Part shown: one piece after another, positions 8,533 through 17,289 of the stretch
Numbering within the stretch: the first letter of the stretch is position 1
Layout of the letters: each line of letters opens with the position of its first letter
From: Polynucleobacter sp. Adler-ghost
Lineage (GTDB): Bacteria > Pseudomonadota > Gammaproteobacteria > Burkholderiales > Burkholderiaceae
NCBI RefSeq assembly: GCF_018688495.1
Contig: NZ_CP061320.1
Coordinates: forward strand, 468,586-532,585
Length of the DNA: 64,000 bases
Direction of reading: 5' to 3'
Position numbers and translations under genes: made by a program
The notes under the pieces: model-generated
What the model saw: only the letters and a program-made list of their open reading frames with translations
Database searches by the model: none
Told to the model about the DNA's origin: nothing

Positions 8533-8956
8533 GATTGACTCCTAAAAACGGTTAGTTGAAATTGGGTGATTTGCTAAGTTACTAGCTCTATAAGGTTCAC
8601 CTGCCGATGATTATGAACAAATCTGCGTATTTGAATGATCATATTTTTGTATGGACTTGATAGTTAAAAACAACTGATAAGTAAATATCAATTAATAAAA
8701 TATAAGGGTAAATGGTGCCGCTTTTAGGGCCTTTTGTCGTCAAATAACTCCAATAGAGAGCTGATTTGAGTAAATGTTAGTGTCTACTACCTCTTATTTA
8801 TGAATTCAAAGAGCAACTAAGAGGATTGAATCAAGCTAATTAGGTATTTTCTATGAAGATTGTTAATTAATACAATTTCACTATCGACTGGTGGAGCTCT
8901 AAACTTAGCCCTACAAAATTAATGCATTGCATACGTTCAAATAGTAGAGGACATAC
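8533..8956. other. Divergent intergenic region, rubrerythrin / Fe-S oxidoreductase
   Basis: A 424-base AT-rich region with no coding frame of interest on either strand. It must carry the promoters of rubrerythrin (-) and the Fe-S oxidoreductase (+). A short dyad TGATA-N6-TATCA near 8678 could be an operator, but no canonical FNR or OxyR site was recognised. Confidence 0.45.
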
Positions 8957-10294
8957 ATGACAACTCGCGAAGGTAGTTTAGAAGCCCCAACCAGACATCC
9001 TTTGGATTGGCAAAACCCCAAGTTTTACGATAAAGCCGATCTAGAAGCTGAGATGGAGCGTGTCTTCGATCTTTGTCACGGTTGCCGTCGCTGTGTCAGT
9101 CTTTGTGGGTCATTTCCAGCCCTTTTTGATTTGGTAGATGCCACTGAAGATTTGGAGATGGAGCAGGTTGATAAGGCCGATTACCAAAAGGTAGTTGACC
9201 AATGCTACCTGTGCGATGTTTGCTACATGACCAAATGTCCTTATGTTCCTCCACACCCTTGGAATATTGATTTTCCTCACTTAATGCTTCGTGCAAAGGC
9301 AGTGAATTTCAAGGACGACAAAGCCACCTTCCGCGACAAACTACTCTCCTCTACAGATAAGCTTGGCCACTTTGCTGGCATTCCAATCGTTACGCAAGCA
9401 GTCAATGCTGTAAATAGCACTGGGCTTGCACGTTTGGTGATGGAAGGCGCCTTGGGAGTAGATAAGAATGCTTGGATCCCTGAATATGCTCATAAGACAT
9501 TCCCGCAGCTAGCTGAGAAATCTGAAAATCTGCCAGTAGTGGATGGTGTCAAGACACCCGGAAAAGTCGCTATCTATGCCACCTGCTATATCAATTACAA
9601 CGAGCCAGGCATAGGGCAAGATCTCATCAAGATTCTGAAACACAATGCTATTCCGTATGAGCTTGTGGATAAAGAAGCTTGTTGTGGCATGCCTAAGCTC
9701 GAGCTGGGTGATTTAGAGTCTGTTGCGCAGAATAAGGAAAAAAATATTCCAAAGTTGGCTAAGTTGGCACGTGAAGGTTATGCCATCTTGACGCCAATCC
9801 CATCATGTACTTTGATGTTTAAGCAAGAGTTGCCACTCATGTTCCCTGATTGTGCTGATACGCAATTGGTGAAAGAAGCGATGTGGGATCCCTTTGAATA
9901 CTTTATGGCGCGAAATTCGGATAGCCTCTTGAAGAAAGATTTCAGTAAAGAGCTCGGGAATGTGAGTTATCACATGGCCTGCCATTCACGGGTTCAAAAC
10001 GTAGGTCAAAAGACTGCGGAAACTCTAAAGCTAGTACCTGGTACTGAAGTGAATGTTGTGGAGCGTTGCTCAGGACATTCCGGTACCTGGGGTGTGAAGA
10101 AAGAGTTTCATGAAATGGCAATGAAAATTGGTAAGCCTGTATTCAGAAGAATGGCTGAAGAAGAGCCAAACTATATTAGCTCTGACTGTCAGCTAGCGGG
10201 TCATCATATTGAGCAGGGCATGGAAGAGTTGGGTTTACCTAAGTCCGAGATGGCTCACCCATTGACCTTACTTGCAAAAGCATATGGTCTTTAA
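8957..10294 (+). CDS. Double [4Fe-4S] / CCG-domain oxidoreductase (GlpC/HdrD-like)
   Basis: 445 residues. Two ferredoxin-type [4Fe-4S] sites are seen: C40-x2-C43-x2-C46-x3-C50 and C83-x2-C86-x2-C89-x4-C94. They are followed by two heterodisulfide-reductase cysteine-rich repeats; the first ends in EACCGMPKLE, the second has RCSGHSGTW where CCG is usual. Such proteins move electrons between quinone or flavoproteins and soluble acceptors. It lies divergent from rubrerythrin and 27 bases before a DUF3501 gene, a trio that I recall as recurrent, so it is probably the electron donor to rubrerythrin. The ribosome binding site AGAGGA supports the ATG. Confidence 0.85.
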   Translation: MTTREGSLEAPTRHPLDWQNPKFYDKADLEAEMERVFDLCHGCRRCVSLCGSFPALFDLVDATEDLEMEQVDKADYQKVVDQCYLCDVCYMTKCPYVPPHPWNIDFPHLMLRAKAVNFKDDKATFRDKLLSSTDKLGHFAGIPIVTQAVNAVNSTGLARLVMEGALGVDKNAWIPEYAHKTFPQLAEKSENLPVVDGVKTPGKVAIYATCYINYNEPGIGQDLIKILKHNAIPYELVDKEACCGMPKLELGDLESVAQNKEKNIPKLAKLAREGYAILTPIPSCTLMFKQELPLMFPDCADTQLVKEAMWDPFEYFMARNSDSLLKKDFSKELGNVSYHMACHSRVQNVGQKTAETLKLVPGTEVNVVERCSGHSGTWGVKKEFHEMAMKIGKPVFRRMAEEEPNYISSDCQLAGHHIEQGMEELGLPKSEMAHPLTLLAKAYGL

Positions 10295-10321
10295 TTTATA
10301 TAAATAAAGGAAGATAGCAGT

Positions 10322-10906
10322 ATGGGAATCATTACACGCGATAGTCTTTTAAGTCTTGAGACTTACCACAAAGAACGTCCCGTTTTTCGTGAAAAAGCGA
10401 TTAAAGAACGTCGCCTTCGTACTGTTCATCTTGGAGATCACGTAACACTGATTTTTGAGAATGAGTTTTTAATGCGCTATCAAATTCAAGAGATGCTGCG
10501 TGTAGAAAAAACATTTGAAGAGAGCGGTATCGAGGATGAGTTGAACGCGTACAACCCCTTGGTGCCTAGTGGTTCGGATTTCAAGGCCACTATGATGATT
10601 GAGTATCCCAATGAAGCAGATCGTAAAGTTGCGCTTGCGAAGTTAGTGGGCATAGAGCACAAGATCTTTATTGAGGTCGAAGGTCAGCCACGTGTCTATG
10701 CAATTGCTGACGAAGACTTGGAACGCTCTACTGCCGAGAAAACATCTGCAGTGCATTTCATGCGCTTTGATCTCACAGCGGATATGAAGATGGCTCTAAA
10801 GGCTGGCGCTCAGATGATGGTTGGTTGTGATCACAAGGGCTATCCAATGCATGTACAAACTCTCCCTTCAGAAACATTGGCTTCGCTCGTTTCTGATTTG
10901 AGTTAA
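10322..10906 (+). CDS. DUF3501 family protein
   Basis: 194 residues, matching my recollection of the DUF3501 family (N-terminal ITRDSLLSLETY, RTVHLGDHVTLIFEN, YQIQEMLR, and a C-terminal MVGCDHKGYPM). It is soluble, with no metal-binding cysteine cluster (one Cys in VGCDHKGY). The family is found beside rubrerythrin and CCG-domain Fe-S proteins, and function is unknown; a role in rubrerythrin reduction or assembly is inferred from context only. Preceded by AAGGAAGATAG and probably co-transcribed with the gene ending at 10294. Confidence 0.8.
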   Translation: MGIITRDSLLSLETYHKERPVFREKAIKERRLRTVHLGDHVTLIFENEFLMRYQIQEMLRVEKTFEESGIEDELNAYNPLVPSGSDFKATMMIEYPNEADRKVALAKLVGIEHKIFIEVEGQPRVYAIADEDLERSTAEKTSAVHFMRFDLTADMKMALKAGAQMMVGCDHKGYPMHVQTLPSETLASLVSDLS

Positions 10907-10919
10907 AGCAAGCTAGATC

Positions 10920-11846
10920 TTAAAGATATTGAACGCCAGGTAGGGCGCATTGACGAATTACTTCGGCTAATTCATTCATTGCAGCAGCGCGTGGAAAGTT
11001 TTTCCGCCAGACGAGACAAACTCGTCTGGTAGGAATGGGGTCCTCAAATGGAATATAGCGAATGAGCTGATCAGAAGATACATTATCAAAAGCGGACGTT
11101 CTAGGTAGTACTGAAATACCAATGCCACTGGCTACCATCTGTCGAATAGTTTCTAGAGATGAGCCCTCAAAACTACGTTGTTCCCCAATCGTTGTTCCAG
11201 AGCCTAAATGATTCAACTCTGGGCAGACACCAAGTACATGGTCTCGAAAACAGTGCCCAGTACCTAGTAACAAAGTATTTTGCTCTTTCAGCTCTCGATG
11301 CGGAATTGATGTTCTATTTTCCCAAGGATGACCTTTAGGCACTGCTACTAAAAAAGGTTCATCATACAATTCAATTTGATTGAGTCCAGTGCTTGCGAAG
11401 GGATCTGCAATCACTATGCAATCTAAGGCCCCTTGACGTAAGACTTCAAGAAGCCGAACGGTAAAGTTTTCCTCTAAAAATAAAGGAGCATGTGGCAGGC
11501 GCTCTCGTGCAACCCGCACTAAGCTGGGCAATAAGTAAGGTGCAATGGTGTAGATCGCACCAAGCCTGAGTGGGCCAGATAGAGGGTCTTGCCCATGCTT
11601 TGCTAAGTGCTTTAAGGAATTGGCTTCTTCAAGCACTCTTTGAGCCTGATCCACAATCAGTGAGCCTAGGCTAGTCATTGCAACCTCAGTATTGGTACGC
11701 TCAAAGATTTGGGTATTGAGTTCTTCCTCCAGCTTTCTAATGGCTACTGATAGGGTAGGCTGAGATACAAAGCAGGCATCTGCCGCTCTTCCAAAGTGGC
11801 GTTCACGTGCAACTGCGACGATATAGCGAAGTTCAGTAAGAGTCAT
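10920..11846 (-). CDS. oxyR: Peroxide-sensing LysR-type regulator OxyR
   Basis: 308 residues with an N-terminal winged helix-turn-helix (FGRAADACFVSQPTLSVAIRKLEEEL) and a LysR effector domain. The redox pair is exactly at C199 and C208 (GHCFRDHVLGVC), the disulfide-forming cysteines that activate E. coli OxyR. It is convergent with the DUF3501 gene (13 bases apart) and divergent from senB. Likely targets in this window are ahpCF and the rubrerythrin/Fe-S genes; control of the sen genes is only a suggestion from position. Confidence 0.95.
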   Translation of the reverse strand: MTLTELRYIVAVARERHFGRAADACFVSQPTLSVAIRKLEEELNTQIFERTNTEVAMTSLGSLIVDQAQRVLEEANSLKHLAKHGQDPLSGPLRLGAIYTIAPYLLPSLVRVARERLPHAPLFLEENFTVRLLEVLRQGALDCIVIADPFASTGLNQIELYDEPFLVAVPKGHPWENRTSIPHRELKEQNTLLLGTGHCFRDHVLGVCPELNHLGSGTTIGEQRSFEGSSLETIRQMVASGIGISVLPRTSAFDNVSSDQLIRYIPFEDPIPTRRVCLVWRKNFPRAAAMNELAEVIRQCALPGVQYL

Positions 11847-12009
11847 TTACGTCCTAGGGCTAGTAATAGGCATAGCGGAATATGTTTAACTATAGTGTAT
11901 TTGTAGGCAATTAAATCAGCAGGGATTACCAGCGGGGTATCTTAACTGACATAGTAAATCTCCATTACCATTAGAAATATAAAAAACTGTACTTTTTGAT
12001 AGGTTCAAC

Positions 12010-12969
12010 ATCAAACTCTATATTGAAATCGTAACGCCGGCACCACAAGGGAGTCTGCACGGAAACCGGATCACGGCGCTACGCTGGCAGAATTTCTTGG
12101 AGAAACTTGGCTATGCGGTTGTAGTGAGTGAATCCCTGTCAGGTGAAGATCCCGCCATGCTGATAGCGCTGCATGCCTATCGAAGCTATGCATCCATCAT
12201 GGCGTTTCATACGCAGCACCCTGATCGACCTATTGTCTTGGTTTTGACGGGTACTGATTTGTATCGAGACATGGCAGTCCATGGTGAGGTTCTTCACTCA
12301 ATGGAGGTGGCAGACCAACTGATTGTCTTGCAGTCCTCAGCCTTAGATTCTATTCCAGCGCATCTACGTCATAAAGCTCGAGTGATTTATCAGTCAGTTC
12401 AGCTTGATACCCCCGATGCAGTGAAGAGCACGAGTTTCCTAGTAATAGTGATTGGCCACCTGAGGGAGGAGAAGGATCCTTTTTGTATCGCCCGTAGTCT
12501 TCCCTTGATGCCCCTAAATTCTCAGATCAAGGTTTTGCATTTAGGTATGGCTATGAATAAGCAAATGGAGCGTACTGCTAAGGTGTATAGCGAAACTCTA
12601 AAGCGTTACCAATGGGTTGGCGAGGTAAGCCATGCCGATACATTAAAGGCACTCTCCCAGAGCCGCCTGATGGTGATTTCCAGTCGGATGGAGGGCGGCG
12701 CTCATGTAGTTTCAGAGGCAATAGCATTGGGCGTTCCAGTGATCGCTTCGGACATTCCTGGGAATCGAGGCTTGCTTGGAGATGACTATCTTGGCTACTA
12801 TCCCGTGGGTGATGAGCTTGAACTTGCAGCCCTACTATATCGCGCTGAAACTATGCCCGATTTTTATTCTGCGCTGAAAAAACAGATTGATACTCGTAAA
12901 GATCTGGTGAGCCCTGATCGAGAGATGCAATCTATTCAGGGGTTGATGATGCAGTTGCTTAAGGATTGA
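12010..12969 (+). CDS. senB: Selenosugar synthase, SenB-type glycosyltransferase
   Basis: GT-B glycosyltransferase-like protein. The conserved N-terminal sequence EIVTPAPQGSLHGNRITALRW is encoded upstream of the first conventional start codon (TTG at 12097), so the real start must lie at ATC 12010 or ATT 12022, both non-canonical; a stop at 11980 limits it, and AGG lies 7-9 bases before 12010. The C-terminal donor-binding motif is SRMEGGAHVVSEAIALG. SenB makes a selenosugar from a UDP-sugar and selenophosphate (known for the Variovorax system). About 319 residues from ATC. It is convergent with egtD, 12 bases apart. The assignment rests on the egtD/SelD/EgtB-like neighbours as well as sequence. 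Confidence 0.8.
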   Translation: MKLYIEIVTPAPQGSLHGNRITALRWQNFLEKLGYAVVVSESLSGEDPAMLIALHAYRSYASIMAFHTQHPDRPIVLVLTGTDLYRDMAVHGEVLHSMEVADQLIVLQSSALDSIPAHLRHKARVIYQSVQLDTPDAVKSTSFLVIVIGHLREEKDPFCIARSLPLMPLNSQIKVLHLGMAMNKQMERTAKVYSETLKRYQWVGEVSHADTLKALSQSRLMVISSRMEGGAHVVSEAIALGVPVIASDIPGNRGLLGDDYLGYYPVGDELELAALLYRAETMPDFYSALKKQIDTRKDLVSPDREMQSIQGLMMQLLKD

Positions 12970-12981
12970 ATAAAGACTCTA

Positions 12982-13911
12982 TTAGACTTTTGCAAAACAA
13001 ACTAAAAAGTACTTATTTGGATCGGTCCAGCATTGGATGTCAGCAAACCCAGCGCGACGAAGTTTTTCTACAAAATGTTCCTGGGTGTATTTATAGCTAT
13101 TTTCGGTATGAATTAAATCACCTACACCAAAAGAAATAATATGATCCTGACTTCCATTGCCCGGCAGAATTACCTGCACATCAGAGCGTGCTCGCAGGTG
13201 CATTTCAATACGGGACAGTGAGGCGTTAAAAAATGCATGATGCTCCCAATCCTGAAGCTGAAAATTGCTACCAATGAGTCGATTGACGTTTAGCAAGGCA
13301 TTTAAATTAAATGCGGCAGTGACTCCCAAGGGGTCGTTGTAGGCAAGGTGCAGGGTTTGTGTATCTTTAACTAGATCGACTCCAATTAAAAGTCCGCCAC
13401 TCTCGTAGCACTCCTGAGCAAGATTCATAAAAAACTGATCCGCTTTTTCAGGATCAAAGTTACCAATTGAAGAGCCCGGATAGAAAAATACTTTACGAAG
13501 TGCTTGAAGATCAGGAAAGGCTAGCGGCAAGCTAAGATCGATGGCATGAGCTGACATCTCAATCTGAGGAAACTGCTTCTGTAGATCGGCAACGGCGGCC
13601 TCTACATATTCTTTTGAAATATCAAGCGCTCTATATTGTTTTGGCGCAATACTATCAAAAAGTTGACTTCCTTTGGCACAATTACCGGCGCCCAGATCAA
13701 TTAAAACATCACAATGAGCTACGGCATCAGCAATCCCACGCTGATAGGTATCCATAATCCATTTCTCTGTTCGAGTTGGATAGTATTCATCAAGAAGCGT
13801 AATGACATCAAACAGGTGCGAGCCGATATCATCATAAAAAAACTTTGGCGATATCGATGGTGTATCGGCAGTTAGGCTTTGAAGTAATTCTTCAGTCAAT
13901 ATATGTTTCAT
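12982..13911 (-). CDS. egtD: L-histidine N-alpha-methyltransferase (hercynine synthase)
   Basis: 309 residues, the usual EgtD length. SAM-dependent trimethylation of histidine to hercynine, the betaine precursor of ergothioneine and selenoneine. Family motifs are FFYDDIGSHLFDVIT near 24-38, YYPTRTE, the SAM-binding DLGAGNCAKG, FFYPGSSIGNFDP and YNDPLGVTAAFNLN. It is the last gene of a minus-strand series that contains the ABC transporter, SelD and SenA genes, with 37 bases between it and the upstream permease gene. Identification is strong. Confidence 0.93.
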   Translation of the reverse strand: MKHILTEELLQSLTADTPSISPKFFYDDIGSHLFDVITLLDEYYPTRTEKWIMDTYQRGIADAVAHCDVLIDLGAGNCAKGSQLFDSIAPKQYRALDISKEYVEAAVADLQKQFPQIEMSAHAIDLSLPLAFPDLQALRKVFFYPGSSIGNFDPEKADQFFMNLAQECYESGGLLIGVDLVKDTQTLHLAYNDPLGVTAAFNLNALLNVNRLIGSNFQLQDWEHHAFFNASLSRIEMHLRARSDVQVILPGNGSQDHIISFGVGDLIHTENSYKYTQEHFVEKLRRAGFADIQCWTDPNKYFLVCFAKV

Positions 13912-13948
13912 TCGCTTGATTATCTATGAGGATGAATGAGCGGGCGCC

Positions 13949-14755
13949 TTAACCCTGGTTGTGCATCTGAATTCGACGTAGTTTGTTGCTTACAAAGTCT
14001 ACGAAGATAACCAAGACTAGCATTGCCATGATGACGGTTGATGCCTGTGCCTCTCGCAGTAAGGAGAGTTCGTAGTACAACATCTGTCCCAGTCCACCTG
14101 CACCTACAAAGCCCAATATCGTTGCCATGCGGATGTTCATTTCCCAGCGATACAGACTGTATGAAAGTAATTGAGGTGCGATTCCGGGGAGCGTGCCATA
14201 CAAGAAGCTAGTCACTCTTCCCGAGCCGTTCAGCATCAGAGCATTACTAGAGACTGTAGGATGATTTTCTAAGCTTTCACCAAACAGTCTTCCCAAAACT
14301 CCGGTAGTGTGCAGCATTAAAGCTAGGGTTCCTGCAAATGGCCCAAGGCCAACAGCCAGAACCATGAGAGCCGCCCAAACTAATTCCGGGACGGATCGTA
14401 AGAAGTTACAAATAAAGCGAGTGATCCCTTTTGCAGGCGGACCAAATCTGCCTGATACTGGCAGTGAAAGTCCGAGACTGAAAATAGCTGCAATGAGGGT
14501 TGCTAGAGCGGAAATCGCGAGCGTTTGTAAAACACCATGCCAAATTTTATCTAAAAAATCTGGACTCAAATCTGGTGGAAAAAATCGCCCAATAAACTCT
14601 GCAATATTTTTCAATGCTTCAAGTGTGAAGAGATTGGCTGGATTTAGTGCAAGGTAGATAAAGCTAGCAATCGTTAATCCAAATACGATCAAGAGCGTTA
14701 ACAGGCACTTGAGACAAAATTGACGAGCAGGTTGAATATTTATTGGAGTGCTCAT
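13949..14755 (-). CDS. PhnE-like ABC transporter permease (second copy)
   Basis: 268 residues with about six hydrophobic helices and the EAA-type cytoplasmic loop ending ATILGFVGAGGLGQ, typical of PhnE permeases. It overlaps the preceding permease by four bases (ATGA), so the two are co-translated and probably form a heterodimeric channel. PhnE proteins import phosphonate or related anions. Here the operon contains a SelD homologue, SenA and EgtD but no C-P lyase gene, which argues for a selenium oxyanion substrate. Confidence 0.85.
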   Translation of the reverse strand: MSTPINIQPARQFCLKCLLTLLIVFGLTIASFIYLALNPANLFTLEALKNIAEFIGRFFPPDLSPDFLDKIWHGVLQTLAISALATLIAAIFSLGLSLPVSGRFGPPAKGITRFICNFLRSVPELVWAALMVLAVGLGPFAGTLALMLHTTGVLGRLFGESLENHPTVSSNALMLNGSGRVTSFLYGTLPGIAPQLLSYSLYRWEMNIRMATILGFVGAGGLGQMLYYELSLLREAQASTVIMAMLVLVIFVDFVSNKLRRIQMHNQG

Positions 14756-15579
14756 GCCAATTGTTTCCGAATGATCAAGCTGATGTAGTCAGCGAGTAAC
14801 ACAAGCCCCAAGAAAACTACCAGGATAGTTGACACCTCTCCGCCATTGAGCATTTTCATGGACTGATCCATCAATTGACCTAATCCGCCTGCACCCACAA
14901 AGCCCATCACCACAGAGGCTCTTACGGCACACTCCCATCGATAAACTGTATAGGATGCAAGCTCTTGCGCTGAACCTGGTAATAAGCCATATAGAAATGC
15001 CGCTATTCGATTGCTACCAGACAAAATGAGTGCGCGAGCTGGAAGAGTATTGCCAGACTCCAAAATTTCTGAATAGACTTTAGCGAGCATGCCACCATAA
15101 GTAATGGCGATGGCTAAAACACCTGCAATAGCACCTAGGCCGAATACTCTCACCAATAAGAGCGCCCACACAATCTCTGGGATGCCGCGCAACACCAGCA
15201 TGAGCGAGCGCGCAAGAAGCCGAATAGATTGAGCAAACTGATGGTCAGATGTAGGGCCAATTCTTGAAATCGAGAGGCTATAAGAAATGATGAGGCCAAG
15301 CGGTACCGCAATTACCATTGCCAAGGCAATTCCGGCGGTAGCCATGGCTAAAGTTTCTACAGTAGCTTTGATTACGAGCGATAAAAATGTTGCTTCAATA
15401 TTGGGTGGAAAAAACTGCACTAAAAAATCACCCATGACTTGGATATTATTTGGGTCGATTAAAAGCTTGGGCTCAAATTGGGTAAGCTGTAGCATCGGCC
15501 AAAGAATGGCGATGGCAAGCAGTAGACCCATGAAACGATAGGGTGTTGCGGGGTCCCTTGAAATAATGGATGTTTGCAT
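14752..15579 (-). CDS. PhnE-like ABC transporter permease (first copy)
   Basis: 275 residues; hydrophobic helices at about 16-33, 70-95, 120-160 and in the C-terminal part; EAA loop with ASVVMGFVGAGGLGQ. It resembles its neighbour (13949-14755) in length and motif order, pointing to an old duplication. The ATG overlaps the stop of the ATPase gene by one base (TAATG) and its own stop overlaps the next permease, so translation is coupled. Confidence 0.85.
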   Translation of the reverse strand: MQTSIISRDPATPYRFMGLLLAIAILWPMLQLTQFEPKLLIDPNNIQVMGDFLVQFFPPNIEATFLSLVIKATVETLAMATAGIALAMVIAVPLGLIISYSLSISRIGPTSDHQFAQSIRLLARSLMLVLRGIPEIVWALLLVRVFGLGAIAGVLAIAITYGGMLAKVYSEILESGNTLPARALILSGSNRIAAFLYGLLPGSAQELASYTVYRWECAVRASVVMGFVGAGGLGQLMDQSMKMLNGGEVSTILVVFLGLVLLADYISLIIRKQLA

Positions 15580-16358
15580 TAGGAGGCAGTACTGCTGGCT
15601 TGAATTGGAAGTCCTCCAAGCTCAGATGCATATAACTCTCTTAAGATGTGTTCGCTGACTTCGCTTGAGGGCAGATCAAAAATCATTTGACCATCTCGAA
15701 TGCCAATAATGCGTGGAAACCATCGTAAGGCAATATCGACTGCATGAAGGCTGGCGACAAGAGTAGCATTGCGCTTTTTTGCCTCTTCAATCAGTACGCC
15801 AATCGTCAGATCTGAGAGAACTGGATCCATGGCGGATACTGGCTCATCGGCTAGGATAAGCTGGGGTGCTTGATACATTACTCTGGCAACCCCAACCCGC
15901 TGCAGCTGACCGCCCGAAAGACAGTCGCAACGATCAAATAACTTATCAGTTAGATCTAGGCGTTCCAAACACGATTGCGGGCCAGCAATGTCTACTGGGT
16001 ACACCAATGACAGAATCGATTTCCAGAGCGGCCACTGTCCTAATCGCCCAGCCAGAATGGCAGTGATCACTCTTTGTCTTAGTGGTATCGGGGGCGCCTG
16101 ATGCACTAAGCCAATCTTAGAGCGTAAGCGCTTGAGAGATGACTTAGAGAGTTTCCAAGGATTCTCTCCAAGTACCACAGCGGTCCCAAGTGAGGGCTTC
16201 AGGGCAGTGGCTAAGATATTTAAGAGCGTTGTCTTGCCAGACCCCGATGGGCCAATCACAGCGATGCACTCGCCAGCCTGTGCCACTAATGAAATTTGAC
16301 TGAGCGCCGGCGTTCCGTTGCTGTGCTCAAAGCTCAGCTGCTGTAAGAAAAGCCCCAC
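15579..16358 (-). CDS. PhnC-like ABC transporter ATP-binding protein
   Basis: 259 residues. Walker [10 protein letters not shown] (about 36-44), Q-loop VHQAP, ABC signature [13 protein letters not shown], Walker [14 protein letters not shown] and switch His in ASLHAVD. This order and the PhnC-type spacing fit the phosphonate/oxyanion importers. It energises the two adjacent permeases and might be shared with the lone permease fusion at 19686-21203, which has no ATPase of its own in the window. The stop codon overlaps the next start (TAATG). Confidence 0.88.
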   Translation of the reverse strand: MGLFLQQLSFEHSNGTPALSQISLVAQAGECIAVIGPSGSGKTTLLNILATALKPSLGTAVVLGENPWKLSKSSLKRLRSKIGLVHQAPPIPLRQRVITAILAGRLGQWPLWKSILSLVYPVDIAGPQSCLERLDLTDKLFDRCDCLSGGQLQRVGVARVMYQAPQLILADEPVSAMDPVLSDLTIGVLIEEAKKRNATLVASLHAVDIALRWFPRIIGIRDGQMIFDLPSSEVSEHILRELYASELGGLPIQASSTAS

Positions 16359-16362
16359 GAGA

Positions 16363-17244
16363 CTACTTAATTAATCCAGCAGAGCGAGCTGCTTTTTCGA
16401 TGTCATCGTAATTCGACGATTTAGTGGTGACATATTTACTGGCACGCTGAAGATCCATGATTTCTTTGTAGTTCGGATTATTAGCATCTAACTTTAAAAA
16501 TGCGTCGATAATTTTCTTTACTGTTGCTGGGTCAAGATCTCCGCGAACAGTCCAGTTGTAATCAAAGTAGGGTGGCGTTGTGGAGAGTACTTTTGACTTT
16601 AGTGCATTGGGATTTTTTGCCTCATTGAGCTTAACCCAAACTGATGCATTGAGCGCGCCAACATCTGCCTTCCCGCTTGCTACGAAGGCGACAGTCGCAT
16701 CATGCGCACCTGAAAAAGCAATGTTTTTAAAGTCTTTGTCTGGATTTATGCCGGCTTGCATCAGGAAATAGCGTGGCATGAGGTGTCCGGATGTTGAGGA
16801 CGGTGAGCCAAATGCCATGGTCTTACCCTTGAGTTCGCTTAATGACTTTAATGAGCTATCAGCTGGAACAATGAAAACACTGGTGAATTTCTCATCTTCC
16901 ACTCGTTGAATAATTGGGTTAGCTGTGCCATTTGTTCTAATTTTGGTTTGAACGTAAGTAAAGCCACCCAACCAAGCCATATCAATCTTTTTGGTCGCCA
17001 AGGCCTCCACAACTGCCGCGTAGTCAGTCACCGGCGTGAACTCCACTTTCATGCCAGTTTCTTTTGAAAGATACTCGCCTAGAGGTTTGAATTTGCGTTG
17101 CAACTCTGTTGGCGATTCATCTGGAATTGCGGATATCCGCAACACCTCTTGTGCTAGGGCGGGAGTGCTTACGCTAGCAGCAATGCCAAAAGCAAGTAAT
17201 GCTCCAAGGAGGTGCTTCAGTGTATCCATTTTGATTGATTTCAT
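16363..17244 (-). CDS. PhnD-like periplasmic binding protein, candidate selenium oxyanion binder
   Basis: 293 residues from ATG 17244 (GTG 17271 is an upstream alternative). A signal peptide ([20 protein letters not shown]) is cleaved near ALAQ-EVLR. The mature protein has the PhnD fold: [69 protein letters not shown] recall a binding-protein family annotated as putative selenate transporter found next to selD, and this gene is next to a SelD homologue; the substrate is an inference. First gene of the transporter set, four bases before the ATPase gene. Confidence 0.8.
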   Translation of the reverse strand: MKSIKMDTLKHLLGALLAFGIAASVSTPALAQEVLRISAIPDESPTELQRKFKPLGEYLSKETGMKVEFTPVTDYAAVVEALATKKIDMAWLGGFTYVQTKIRTNGTANPIIQRVEDEKFTSVFIVPADSSLKSLSELKGKTMAFGSPSSTSGHLMPRYFLMQAGINPDKDFKNIAFSGAHDATVAFVASGKADVGALNASVWVKLNEAKNPNALKSKVLSTTPPYFDYNWTVRGDLDPATVKKIIDAFLKLDANNPNYKEIMDLQRASKYVTTKSSNYDDIEKAARSAGLIK

Positions 17245-17289
17245 AAAATATCTTTCTATATAGGTAATCACAAATTGCGGGGTACAGAT

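Noticed and set aside
13949..17244. A phosphonate utilisation operon
   Set aside because: No C-P lyase, phn hydrolase or phosphonatase gene is present and the neighbours are selenium and hercynine genes.
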